Positions 48,258-59,651 of a DNA stretch of 64,000 nucleotides are shown piece by piece; the first letter of the stretch is position 1, and each line of letters starts with the position of its first letter. The stretch is from Ganoderma boninense (Eukaryota; Basidiomycota; Agaricomycetes; Polyporales; Polyporaceae), in the NCBI GenBank assembly GCA_002900995.3, contig CM035309.1, positions 1,680,389 to 1,744,388 of the forward strand, read 5' to 3'. The notes under the pieces are model-generated. The model saw only the letters and a program-made list of their open reading frames with translations. It was not told the DNA's origin and searched no databases. The position numbers and the translations under genes were made by a program.

Positions 48258-49411
48258 ATGCAACTCCAGGTCTCGGCGCAACGGGCGTACCCTGTCGCAA
48301 TCAGCCTAACCGTTCTCTATGTCGCTCATCGCTTGTGGCGTCTGAGCAAGCGTCGTTCTCGCACCATTCCAAGGTCACAGGAACGCGTCCTCCTCATCGG
48401 TGCATCTAGCGGTATCGGCCGCTCCATGGCCCACGAGTACGCGACAGCAGGTGCTCGTGTCTGCATCGTGGGACGCCGCGAACACGAACTCAATGCAGTC
48501 GCGGACGAATGCGCGAGCCTCCATCCGAGGGCAGCCGTCGGCGGGGCAGCCGGCGAGCGTGGAAGCGGCGGAGATACATTCCCCGTGGTGGCCGACTTCA
48601 CCAGCCCGGAGGACATGGTAGCGCTGCGGAAGAAACTGGAAGAACGTAGGTCTCACGGTGCTGCTATTCGGAGCTTTAAGATTCAGACTAACTCTCCCTC
48701 CGCACCGTTTCCGTCCTTTAGGATGGAGTGGCCTCGACACACTAGTGGTTTGCGCAGGCGTGTCTGCGTTGCGGCCGCTACTCGAGGTGGCAGGCCTCGA
48801 CAGGAAACATGGGGAATGCTCGCCTCCCCAGGCTAGTGCTGAAGGGGTACAGCACGCCGTCGATGTCGCGCATGCTGCTATCCGTGGCAACTACATCGGC
48901 CCGCTCGTATGTGCCGTCACCTTCGTAAGTTCTCCAACCCCTTCGCCCAAACCCATCTAACTTTGTATGCTACGGGGGTGGCACACAGATACCCCTTTTG
49001 TCATCAACTTCGGCGGCGCCGTCCATCGCGCTCATCTCATCCCTGGGGGCCGTGATACCGCCCCCAACGCGCACGCTATATGCTTCTTCCAAGGCTTCCT
49101 CACTCGCGCTCTACCAAGCGCTCTCCGTCGAGCATCCCACCATCAAGTTCACATTCGTCATCCCGAGCACCGTAGAGGGAGACTTCCGAGCGTCTGCGGT
49201 GGATGGCGGTAAGGTTCGCGAAGCAGACCCGAACAAACACGGCCTCAAGCGGACCGCCGTTGCCAAGAGGAGCATCCAGGCCATGGACTGGGGCGAAAAG
49301 TTTGTTTTTATGCCGTGGGCATTCGGTCGCATCGCACATTTCCTGTACTGGGTTACGCCCTCGATTGTTGAGCATTTTGCGGCAAGAAAATACAACTTCA
49401 CGCCGCAGTGA
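48258..49411 (+). CDS. membrane-anchored short-chain dehydrogenase/reductase
   Basis: NAD(P)-dependent oxidoreductase of the classical SDR family, similar in plan to 11-beta-hydroxysteroid dehydrogenase type enzymes; substrate unknown. ATG 48258: MQLQVSAQRAYPVAISLTVL YVAHRLWRLSKRR, a signal anchor followed by basic residues, so likely ER membrane-bound. Then the cofactor motif LIGASSGIGRSMAHEYATAG, ARVCIVGRREHEL, an intron, GLDTLVVCAGVSALRPLLEV (NAG-like), NYIGPLVCAVTF, an intron, SIALISSLGAV (catalytic Ser), LYASSKASSLALYQALSVEH (YxxxK) and FVIPSTVEGDF. C-terminus WVTPSIVEHFAARKYNFTPQ, TGA at 49409-49411. All catalytic residues are present. Convergent with the next gene, 142 bp apart. Confidence 0.88.
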
Positions 49412-49553
49412 GTATGGCTCCTGCATCTGCCCAGTCCCGTCAATGTGCGTGTTGTGCGGAAGTATGATAATGATTTATCCGAGTCGAAGAACGCTCCAGC
49501 CTCCGCCAAAATCTCCTAATACCAGATTGTACGAGATACACGACCTGATTCAA

Positions 49554-50426
49554 TTAGATGACCCTTCTCTCGCAGCGTGTTTCATTATGCACGCCTTCGC
49601 AATTCAGATCGCAATACGGCATGGCGCATCGCTTGCATTTGTATTTCCCCCAGTAACCGCAAACTGAGCACAGAGGGCGTGGCGGCTCCAGCGGGGGAGG
49701 CGCCACAGCCCTCAGGTACGTTGGCACCCCGGAGGGCATGTGTTCGATGCCCTGAGTGGGACACAAGAAGCCAAGGCGAGCAGCCCAGGATGAGCATAGT
49801 CGCCGTCGTGGGGAGGATCACAAGCACATGTCAGCACCCTAGGTCCGATAGCGGTTGGCAAGCGGGAGCGGCACTCACGGACTCCTCCAGCAGGACAGTA
49901 AAGTTCTTCTTGTACAGGATGGCGGTCCGTACGTTCATCGTAGACTTCTTGGGCCGTCTGCCCGTGCCCGTGCCCGACCCCCCACCTCCGGGCTGCTCCC
50001 ACTGGCGTTTGTCCGATATTGTCGCCTGGCGTGCGCGGCCCTTTGTCGTGCGTCCTCCGGGCGCGACGCCCTCCTCATCGTCGTCCTGGCCCCCATCTGC
50101 GCTTCCTCCACCACCGGCAGGCTCGGAGTAGTTGGAGCGCTGCGCGATGTCGAGTGAAAAATTGCATATGAAAAATCAGCACGCCGATTGTTCATGAGAA
50201 ACAGAAACCGGGGGGCCGCATGCCGAGGGATGCGAACAGCGCTATCGCTCACCTCGAGCTCGTCAAGATGCCTTCTCGTGCGTTTGGCGATAACTTCGGG
50301 GTCGAGTGGGCCGCTCGGATTCTGGACCTGCCGGGTAGCTGTGGGTCACAGCGCGAACGCTGGATGAAACGAGTGCTGGATTGGGAGACAGCCGGAAGAC
50401 TTACGTTGTCGTCTTCCTGGGGGCAT
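49554..50426 (-). CDS. HIT zinc-finger protein Vps71/Swc6 (ZNHIT1)
   Basis: Subunit of the SWR1/SRCAP complex, which exchanges H2A for H2A.Z. Five short coding pieces from ATG 50426: MPPGRRQ; PTRQVQNPSGPLDPEVIAKR TRRHLDELE; RSNYSEP, a Gly-rich acidic stretch, RARQATISDKRQW, KKSTMNVRTAILYKKNFTVL LEES; GIEHMPSGVPTYLRAVAPPP; then the HIT zinc finger LCSVCGYWGKYKCKRCAMPY CDLNCEGVHNETRC with its Cys/His ligands, ending ERRVI and TAA at 49556-49554. The first exon (22 nt) is tiny and depends on a GTAAGT donor. The Vps71/ZNHIT1 assignment rests on the zinc-finger sequence and on NPSGPLDPEVIAKR plus TAILYKKNF, which are family-typical. Confidence 0.88.
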
Positions 50427-53063
50427 CGTTGAACCCTGGTGACTAGGCGGGCGGCAAACGAAGGGTCTTTCGCATCGCCTCACGGTCGAGCGGCAAGAAG
50501 AGTCGGAGGCCCTCCTGGACCTTGTCGTTCCCCACGATTACCACGTCAGATGAGTTTCCAAACATAGTAATAATCGTATTCACCTCCCGGCGCCTGCTCG
50601 GCGTTTGGGCGCTTCGCTCGTCGTCGCCTGCCATCATCGTCTACGCCCCGGGGCTATCTTTCTATACTGATGGACTACCAAGGATAGGGTCCTTCCATTC
50701 TTAGGCATCGCATGCGGTTTTATCTGACTCGAGTTCGGCCCTCGCATTCAGTCGAGTGTCGCATACAGCCTAGCATGATGCCCACGTGCGCATTGCCATG
50801 GAACAAGGACTGCATTACATCCCCTTACCATCATCCCAAGAGCAAGCCCCATTGATCTAACCACACCGCAGCTGGATGCTGATGACAACGAATTTGTATT
50901 CTCCACACACCAGCCTTTGTCGCGTCAGCACCGTGACCACACAGATCTGAAGGGCGATGCGGGGTCGCGGAACGCATCCGGAAATCCCAAACCTCGGCGG
51001 AAGCGAACCAGGTCAAGCTTAGGATGGGCCTGGATGACCTGACTGTGCCGACTCCCCTGCAAGATGACTGTCGCGATGAGATTCTACCCGCTCCGCCGAC
51101 TCCGAGCTTCCAGCAGGGGCGCGGGAGAAGCTACCTAGCATTGCACGGTGATCTAAGGAGAGAAGACCGCACACACACGCGCGGGCATGGAAAACCTATA
51201 TCATTTGTATTATCGCTTGTATTCTCGCTTTCACCCCACAACCTATGCGAACAACCGCTCACCTAGCGTCCCGACACAGTGAGCGATGTCAATAGGTAGA
51301 GCTTCGCGGTCCGTCACAATGCATAGGGACCCTTGCGCAGATCCTGCGACTGGCATATTGGTATCACTCGATGATATCGCCAGGGTGTTAACCCTGCTCT
51401 GCAGCTCTGGCAGCTCTGTTTCATGCTTCACGTTCAATATCGTGAAGCTGATATGGACCGAACGAGCCCCCAGTGCTGAGGGACAGCGGACATACGCATG
51501 ATCCCCGTACTAGTACTGAGTACTCTAAGTAATACGCCGGCTGCGACGGATAGTCCGGTGCCCCGCTCCTTCCCCAGGCGACTTGTGCTAGAGCTGAAGC
51601 CTTCGGCATCGTCGATCAAGCCCGCGGCTCGCTACAGGACGCGTGTGCCGCACTGTTCACGACACTGCACCGGGTGCTTGGTGTCGCTGCTAGACGACCC
51701 TCGGAGCCCCGAGCCCCAGCGGAGGCCGGAGCGGAGCTTCAATTGCTCATGGGGGGCGTAACTTCGCACTCCGGCCGCAGCGAACTCAGCTAGACGTCTG
51801 CAGCCGGGATGACATCATCGCCGTGGCGCCGAGGCAAGACAGAGGGAATGGGCTAGCCGCACCCTGCCAGTGGGCTTCGGAAGCTGTGATGTCCAGTTCT
51901 GGCTTCCCGTACTTGCCTTCAACACGGTGCGGGCCACACGTGGGGTCCGAGGCACGCAGTGGCCCCGGTGCTGTATGGAAAGGTTCCGGACGGCTCAAGA
52001 GAAGCACTGAGGACTAGCAGAAAGTTTTCGGACTCGCCACATCGGTGTCAGCACGCCCAAGAACTGAAGGGCGCAAAAGGCATACCTCCAAAAACATCCT
52101 TCGAGGTTATGATCGTCGAGGCCAGGGCCGGTGCTTGCGCCACGCTACGGCGTACTACAGTGAGCGATTTGCGGCAGCTGTAGAGTGCACTTGGGCTTCC
52201 ATCGGGGAACTAAAGCTGCAAGGTTTACAAGGCTTGACAGCACCATAGTTCGGCCCCATGCTCCCCCGGAGGAGGAGGGCCACCCTTGGATGGCCGGCGG
52301 CCCGTGGGTGGCTCGACGCAATGACTGTGGCCCTTGCCGCACACATTTCGGGCCCCACGGATCATCTGTAACTAACCGTCGCTGAGCAGGACTGCTCCTA
52401 CACTTGACGTCTGTTATGCATCCAGCGTACTTGGTGCAACCCGTGGTTTACTCGTGCTGCTCCGATCGAGCCGCGCGACCACACAATTGCTCCACCTTCA
52501 AGTCAATCGCCTGTAGACTACCCGGATATCCAGGTACGACAAGCCACTGCTCTGACAAAGCAACGGATCGAGCATGTGGATTGGCCCATGCATCGGAAGA
52601 AGGGAAGGAGTAAGCACTCACTACATTCATACTGTATTTCTGGAAGGAGTCGACCGTGGTAGAGAGGAGTTGACAACTCGCATCAGCGAGTACAACAACT
52701 CGGATCTGTGGCTGGTATTATCCACAAGAAAGGTACACATGGCGTTAATTCATCAACAACACAGCACTTCGACAGCGCGAGGGAACTCAATACGATAATA
52801 AGTGAGAAAGAGACCAGAATGAACCACTGAAGTGCCGTAAGTAGGTCGTAATCGTGTCACAGCATCGTTGACAAACGTAGGTGGTACAACAACAACACTG
52901 AAAGCTAGAAATGCGTAGGTGAGAGGTATAAAAGCGGGCAGAAGGATGCCAGGACGTTGCAATGTTATTATTACAACCGAAACGCATTACGTGCCAGGGT
53001 ATACACTTTGCGAAGCCTCCACTCCGGTAGTCCAGTGGTCCTCTGTGCCAGGATACCGTATAC
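50427..53063. other. gene-poor region, no supported gene
   Basis: 2.6 kb. A minus-strand frame at 50443-50637 ends with EGLRLFLPLDREAMRKTLRL PPA and looks faintly protein-like, but it is short and has no partner exons. Elsewhere only overlapping short frames. The right end is the 3' flank of the transporter. Confidence 0.4.
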
Positions 53064-55464
53064 CTATGCCTCAGTGACCATCGCATCCTTCTTTTCGTCG
53101 TAATCTGCAGACGATGTCTCCGTGTCGGCACCAGTGAGACCCATCTGCCTGGTGTCGTAGCCGTTCTGCTCGAGGTATTCACGGAACTTGCGGTCTTCTT
53201 CCGCCATGCCGTCGTGCGAGAGCGGGCGGATGAAACAGAGCGTGATGATTGCGCTGAAAATGGCAAGGCCTGCACAAGTTGGAATCGGTCAGATACACAA
53301 CGACGAATGCGAACACGAACATAGACGACGACATACCACTCCCGATCCAGAAAGGACCAGTCTGGCCGATGTTGGGGTCATCTGGGTGCAAGTTTTGGAA
53401 GTCTTCCACGATCTGAGCCCATGCTAATGAATCGCGATCAGGTCCGATTGCCTTTGTCGAGCGAGATAGTGATGCTCACCCCAGGTACCGGCGAATGCGC
53501 CAATCTTGCCGATAGCAGCCGCGATACCATAGAACTGCCCACGAACTGCGGTAGGGCCAGACTTTGCGGCGAGCATACCAAGACAGTTACCAGGGCCTAC
53601 CAGGTGAACGGGTCAGGAACGTCGCATCAACAAGCGAGAATGGACGCACCCAGTTCGCCGAAGCTCAGGAAGATGCCGTAAACGACCTACGCAAGCGTTC
53701 AGCATCAACTATACAAAGTTCATATGGAATCACTAACAGCAAAAGCGGCAATATGGTCCGTTAACTGCTTGTATAGACCGCTCATGATGAAGCCAATGAG
53801 GGCCTGAGAGAGCAGACCGAGGATCTAGAACCCGTCTCTTCAGATCCAACGGAACGGTCAGATTTGATGGTGGACGTACCATCGTGTACTTCGGCCCAAG
53901 AAGATCGACCACGAAAGCTCCGATGAGAGTGCCAGGCATGTAGAACAAGCTAGACACGGCGTGTTGGCAGGAAAACAACTGAAACTTTCGCAGCACTTAC
54001 TTGATGACCACGGACCATCCGAATACGACCGACAAAGATGTATTGCCGCCCGTAATTCTGAATAATCATCAGAATCAAGGAGTGGGTGGAGAGCATAAAG
54101 GTTACGTACGTGTCCGTCACGGTCGAGGTGTAGAGACCGAACTGCATGTAGAACAGTGAGCAATTCTATCCGCCTTAACAATACCCGGTATGCTTACGGG
54201 GTACCTATATGCGCCACCTTGGATGAGTTACATGCATCCACAATGCCCAACACAAAACTCACGTGATGAAGTCGTAGATAAACCAGGTAACCGAGATTGC
54301 GGTAAGGCTGACCCAGTAACGACGAACGATCAACAAGTAAGGGACCTTGGCGTTGGCCATAGAATCCTTCTTGAAGCGCGTTGGCTCTTCCATGCGAAGC
54401 CGCCAGAGGAGCACGGCCAGAGCGGGAATGACACCGAGTCCAAGCGACAGACGCCAGACAGCACGCAAATGGTGCTCGCCAAAGATCCAGAAGAGGACAA
54501 GGGGAACAAAGGCGGCAACTACGAACCCAGCATCAATCATGGAGTCTGTCCACGCCAGCCTGTGAGCGATAGTCTTCTGACGTAAACGAGGGAAACACAT
54601 GAAACGTGACGTACTGGTCGCGAGTGCAAACCACCGGTGCTGCGCATTCTTGTTGATTCCTGGCTCTTCTGACTGCTCCGATGCTGCGACGGATCCACAA
54701 GGGTATTCCGCGCCCACACCGATACCAAGTAGGAAACTATCGGATCGGAGTGAGGATTCGCCAATATACGATGCCTAACTGCGTTCACTTGCCGGCATGC
54801 ACTGAGCATGGCAACCAAGCCTCCGACGCTGTGGTGCGCGCCCGAAGAGGCGGCTGATAGTGCTGAGAAAACGGCGACGATTCCGGTGGCAAGCATCTGC
54901 ACATGACGTCGCGCAGCGTTCAGCTCTTCCGACAGCTACACCGCCAATGTTGTCGGAGCGCTCACCATTCCGAACTTGCGGCCCATTCTGTCAGAGAGGT
55001 AGCCGAAAACGAGCATGCCGAACACCGTGCCGGCGAATGTCAGACTGGACAGCGTCGTGCTGTAGTTGGCAGTGATTTGGGACGTTCCATAGACGCGCTT
55101 GAGGACTATCCGCAGGAAGGAAAAAATCAGTCTTTTGGGCGATGGTACGCGTCGGATCAACAGATAAGACACGAACGCGTGTTCACTGTAAATGATATGC
55201 GTTTTGTCAGCGGCCGAGTGAGGAACCAGTTGCAACGGGGCGCACCACTTCCAATGACACCGTTGGCATAACCTTGTTCATGCGTCAGACAAGGGTCAAG
55301 AGGACTCCACGATTTGGAACTCACCGTCGGAGAAAAGAGCCGTTCCACAGCTATCCGAACCAGCCGTTTCACATATGAACCAGCAGGGGATGATCAAACG
55401 GTACGCACGCGAAGATAAGGGAGACCTGGGAGAGGCCGGGCTTCTTGTACTCCGGGTTGCTCAT
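53064..55464 (-). CDS. MFS transporter, Git1-like glycerophosphodiester permease family
   Basis: Twelve-helix plasma-membrane proton symporter; the yeast relative Git1 imports glycerophosphoinositol/glycerophosphocholine and phosphate. About ten exons from ATG 55464 ([18 protein letters not shown]). Recognisable pieces: [24 protein letters not shown] (MFS loop 2-3), [229 protein letters not shown] and a cytosolic tail ([16 protein letters not shown] ...) to TAG at 53066-53064. Order and length fit the family. Substrate is inferred only. Confidence 0.85.
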
Positions 55465-56750
55465 CGTCGCCTAGTAGAGGGCTCGGGCAGCAGGCGCGTA
55501 TGTGGGGCGCGAGGAGCGTAAGGGACGACGAGGGGGGCGAAAGCACGAGCATGTGGGCGTGGGGGGTATATAAGTGGTCTGCGAGGCAAGATGGCAAGAA
55601 CGCCGCTTCCCCGGACGACACTTTGATCCTGATCTTGTCTTCGCTTGCATCCTTTGCCCTGAGCTCGACCTGCCATATCCGGTCCTCCTGCGCACGTTCG
55701 TCCACCGCTCGTCCTCCCCACTGGCTCCCTCACTGTCCACCCGAGCCCTTCCCGCGCATCTCCGCCTGGCTTTATTTGCGCCTGGAACGAGTCCTACGCT
55801 GTCAGGGACGAACTCGGATGCCTCTCGTCTACTGCTGAGATCTGGCAGCCCGGTGTGGGTCTTGGGTTTACGCGTATCGCGCTACACTCGAAAGCTTCTA
55901 AACTCGTTCCGGCAGTCCATCCTGCCCAGGGTTGTGGCGGCGTCGTGGCGACACAGCTCCCCACCAGCACTGATGCGCTTGTCCTGCGTTACACCATCTT
56001 CCGGCATCAACGCCCCTTTGGTAACGGCAGGTCGGCCGCGATGATGCTATTTCTGAGAACCGACAAACGTTCACTAACTCCATTTTGTCGACCATGGGCT
56101 AGCGATGGCCACCATCATGCAATATCAGTTGTGGCTATATACTGCGTGAGCATGGTTACTTTCCCTTGGCCAAGAGTCACCCAGATTATTGCTACCATTG
56201 CACCATCGCCGTCAACACGACGAACTGTCTTGACCACTGTTCGAACCATGCGAGTTCGGCTAAGGACTCTAGAAAGTACGGTGGCCAATGGTCAACAGTA
56301 GAATATTCACATGTCTCTACGACTGGAGGAGAGTCTGAGACCTGCGAGAGCCTGCGAGCGGCGCGCACATATCCGGGATCCGATGGCTGTTCCACGTTCC
56401 ACGTTCGTGCAGGACGGGCGTGCCAAGGTCCGAGCAAGATGGCGTCCTACCACAGCAAATGACACAACTTTAGCCATGTTCCGCTTCATCCATAGGCTCT
56501 CAGTCGGTGGATGATGTGAGCAGCAACAGGGACGGCGATGAACAACCTCCGGCCACGCTGTGAGAGAGGTAGGCCATTGAACCTGGAACCCGAGACATCT
56601 TTTCACACGGGGGACTTGCCTGATGCATACGACGCGGAAGATAAGCTAATGCGAGGCTGCCCAGAACGCAGCATCCATTGATACAAGGATTAGGTCCGGA
56701 GTGACATCGTCGGGAACACCTGAGGCACAATCAAACACTTTGTTCGCGCT
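55465..56750. other. transporter promoter and 3' flank of SEM1; no supported gene
   Basis: Overlapping frames of 70-156 codons at 55470-56300 lack motifs. The right end is downstream of the SEM1 stop at 56751. Confidence 0.45.
55567..55572 (-). promoter_or_regulatory. TATA box of the Git1-like transporter
   Basis: The self-complementary TATATA lies 103 bp upstream of the transporter ATG (55464). Because the motif is a palindrome, its orientation cannot be read from it alone. Confidence 0.5.
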
Positions 56751-57240
56751 TCAGTGCTGCATTGGCTCGAGGCCGCCACCGTTGCCCTTTTTCTTGGCCA
56801 ATTCGTTTCTGCAACGCATGGAGGTGAGATAAGGAGTAAGATACAGTACAGACGACCGGGCGCACCTTAGCTGCACACTGAAATCATCCTCAATATCGTC
56901 ATCGTCCCAGTTGTCCTCCCACAGCTTGTCCCCACCTGACTTGGCAGCGCCTGGTGCCGTGCCGCCCAAATGCGCGAGATCGGTCTGCGAGTCGTCCCAG
57001 TCTGAATACAAAGATGGTTAGGAAACACTGGAACCCCCAGCAGGAGGATGCCATATAGGCTTCCACCCTCATACCTTGCTATGATGGTAAGATTGAAGAC
57101 GTACCTGCGACTGCGAATTCCTCAAACTCATCGTCTTCCTCGAGAACGCCTAGATGTGGGACGTCATCGTCCTTGGTATGCTCGACAGCCGCAGAGGTGC
57201 TCTGGACAGGTTGTGAAGTAGATGCGGCAGAGGCGGACAT
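56751..57240 (-). CDS. SEM1: Sem1/DSS1, 26S proteasome lid subunit
   Basis: Very acidic, intrinsically disordered protein of about 100 aa, a member of the proteasome lid and, in yeast, of the TREX-2 mRNA-export complex. Exon 1 from ATG 57240: MSASAASTSQPVQSTSAAVE, TKDDDVPHLGVLEEDDEFEE FAVA; exon 2: DWDDSQTDLAHLG ... KLWEDNWDDDDIEDDFSVQL R; exon 3: NELAKKKG ... EPMQH with TGA at 56753-56751. The LEEDDEFEEF...W and LWEDNWDDDDIEDDFSxQLR NEL patterns are diagnostic of the family. Both introns are GT-AG and restore the frame. A Thr/Ser/Gly spacer between the two acidic blocks is longer than usual. Confidence 0.93.
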
Positions 57241-59651
57241 GGTGGTCTGAAGGCAAGGGCAACGTGAGGCAGTTTGGACGCGTGAACAAGCTGGTCTGGG
57301 ACGCGTCATTGCGCGGGAAACACCGACGCGTCCAGGCGCTTACTGACTCTCCACTGCCACGCTGCAGTCGACGACTCCGACCTCGCATTGGGCCTCCTCA
57401 GTTCCTCAAACTTCATACAGCAGGTGCAGTTGAAGCGGTGCAACAAACCTGAGAAACATTGGGCTGAAGTTCCGCAGTGCCTTAGGTGAGCATACTATCT
57501 GCATACTGCTCATAAGCTACCAAGCGCTTAAGCCAAAGGTGCTTGCATAAGTATTGCATCCCGTTGCAACATACGTCCTTGCAACCTAAACAATAATTCA
57601 GTCACTATCGGCGAAGAGATGGCACCCTGTGTAGTCGCTGGCTTCAAGTCTTAGACTCACGTGCCAGTGGGTAGCATTTGGGGTTGACGATACAAGCCCA
57701 GGCCTCGACCGAAGTCGACGGTATGTACAAACCGTCATATTCTCGAGGCTACGGGAGGCCTGACCAATAAACCACGCATACTCGCTTAGGATCCTTCCTG
57801 TCACTCAGGGTATTCACCCGCATCCCGACCCGACCCGGCAAGCTTACCTCCACCGCAGACAACGCAGATTATCCTAGCCCGTCTTTCCGCCGAAGGACAT
57901 ACAGGAGATTACGCCCATCTTCTAAGCACTGTGCTGTCCAGGGATAGCTACTCGTGGCGATCGCATGTCATGTAGTGGATCCAGACGGGCCCATGAAGCT
58001 CGACATCTCCGAATGAATGAACGCGGACCGCTCCGCTCATTGGACTCTCCGGTCCAGGACGAACACAACTTCGGACCATCATAGCTCGTCTGCGATACGG
58101 CGGAGGGCACACTAACCCCATCGAGTGGTCCCATTCGGTGTGCATCTCGTGCCAAGTACTTCCGAATATGCAGAAGTTGACATGTCGGCACCAGCCCATC
58201 TGCAGGCCGCCGGTGCCCTAGTATCCGAGCATGCACTCCGAGTCCCGCTCGTCGCGAATGCGAAGCCTCCTGAGGCTATTTTGAACATCCTTGCGGGACG
58301 GTCCGTTGATCTGTCTCATTTTCGCGCAAGGTTCAAGCCACTCTAGGAAGAGAAGAGCAGAACCGCGCGCTCCCTCTTCCGAAGGAAGCGGTCTCTCCTC
58401 ATTTCGAAGGTCAGGGTCCCGGGTGTGAGCGTATGCACAATTTTGTCCATGCTTCACGCTGCTGAGAAGTTCATTATGCGCGCACAGGGCCGGGGGGGGG
58501 GGGGAACTGCCGGCCTCTGAGTCCGCGGAGTCTGAGCTGTTGGCGGAAACGAGGCATATACGCATGCACGCATTACTTCTGCTCCGTTGAACATGTCGGA
58601 CGCTGACCTTGTACGCGAATTCGTCCAGCGTTTGGAATACCACGAGGAACGCGGCCTCGAATGTGCTGCCGCCCATTCTTTCTTTCTCTACCGAGGAGCC
58701 TAGTCATCCTCTGCAAACTCCGTGGAGCTGCGGTTCAATGCCGGCGCAGGCATTTCAATGGAGTCATTTCGAATGTACGTATGCGACGTTGATCATGCGT
58801 TTCGACATCCCGCGCTATTAGCACACCCTGTCCCCGGTCTCTCAATTTCCCGAGATTACGTTTGGTTGACATACCCCACCCACGATTTTCCCGAGATGCT
58901 TACAGTACTTGCTCACTCCACGACGCTCAACGACAAGATGATTGAATGTACGAAATCTGAGCCCCGGAAGAGGCAGCCGTTATTGCCAACATCCCGGACA
59001 TTGCAGGGACCGAAGCGGTGCGAAGACTTACAGAGGTACTGTCCTTCTCTGCTGCGATGTACATTCGTCATTTCGTGGTGTGCCATGGCAGCAGCAATGG
59101 TCAAGCCGTCCATACCGTCGTTCATGCGGAGCACTAGATATTCCCATCCCTAAAGTTTTCACACTTGGGGAAAGGCTCCTGCTCGATCAGGTCGCGCTTG
59201 TACGCCTCTCGTTATGTCCTTATCCCTACCATGTATCCTTCGCCCTCCTATTAATCAGTACGACGGTCTTTCAGAGGGTTTGGGGTGCATTGAAACGAAT
59301 GCGAGTCTGGCGGAAGCTCGGATTAAATAGATTAGCGGACACACTGTCGTACAAGTAAAAAAGTCCGACGAGTAATACACGATGATACAAATACGTATGC
59401 GCGGTACACACTGTGCACGATGACGGAGGCAGGATGATGGATGCGGATGGATGGTGGGTGGCTGGCTGGAACTAGTACGAAATAAACATAAGTAACAGCG
59501 GTCAGTGCGTGGCTCGACAAGTCCAATCACCGTCCCGTCAGCGAATGGGTGCGGTGCTAGTAATGTGAGTGTGTGTAGATGTGTGGAGATGAATGACGGT
59601 CAGGATGGTGAAGGTGGGGAGGAAGTGAGGGAGTGCGCAAGCGTCTGACAT
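57241..59651. other. gene-poor region with a possible coding relic and a G13 tract
   Basis: No intact gene. On the plus strand at 58606-59150, MSDADLVREFVQRLEYHEER, DYVWLTYPTHDFPEMLTVLA H and PEEAAVIANIPDIAGTEAVR look protein-like but lie in different frames without usable introns; the middle part recalls BTB-type fungal proteins, so it may be a decayed gene. A run of 13 G occurs at 58492-58504. Confidence 0.35.
58492..58504. repeat. poly-G tract (G13)
   Basis: Thirteen consecutive G on the plus strand. Such runs are prone to length errors in sequencing, so the count may not be exact. Confidence 0.85.
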
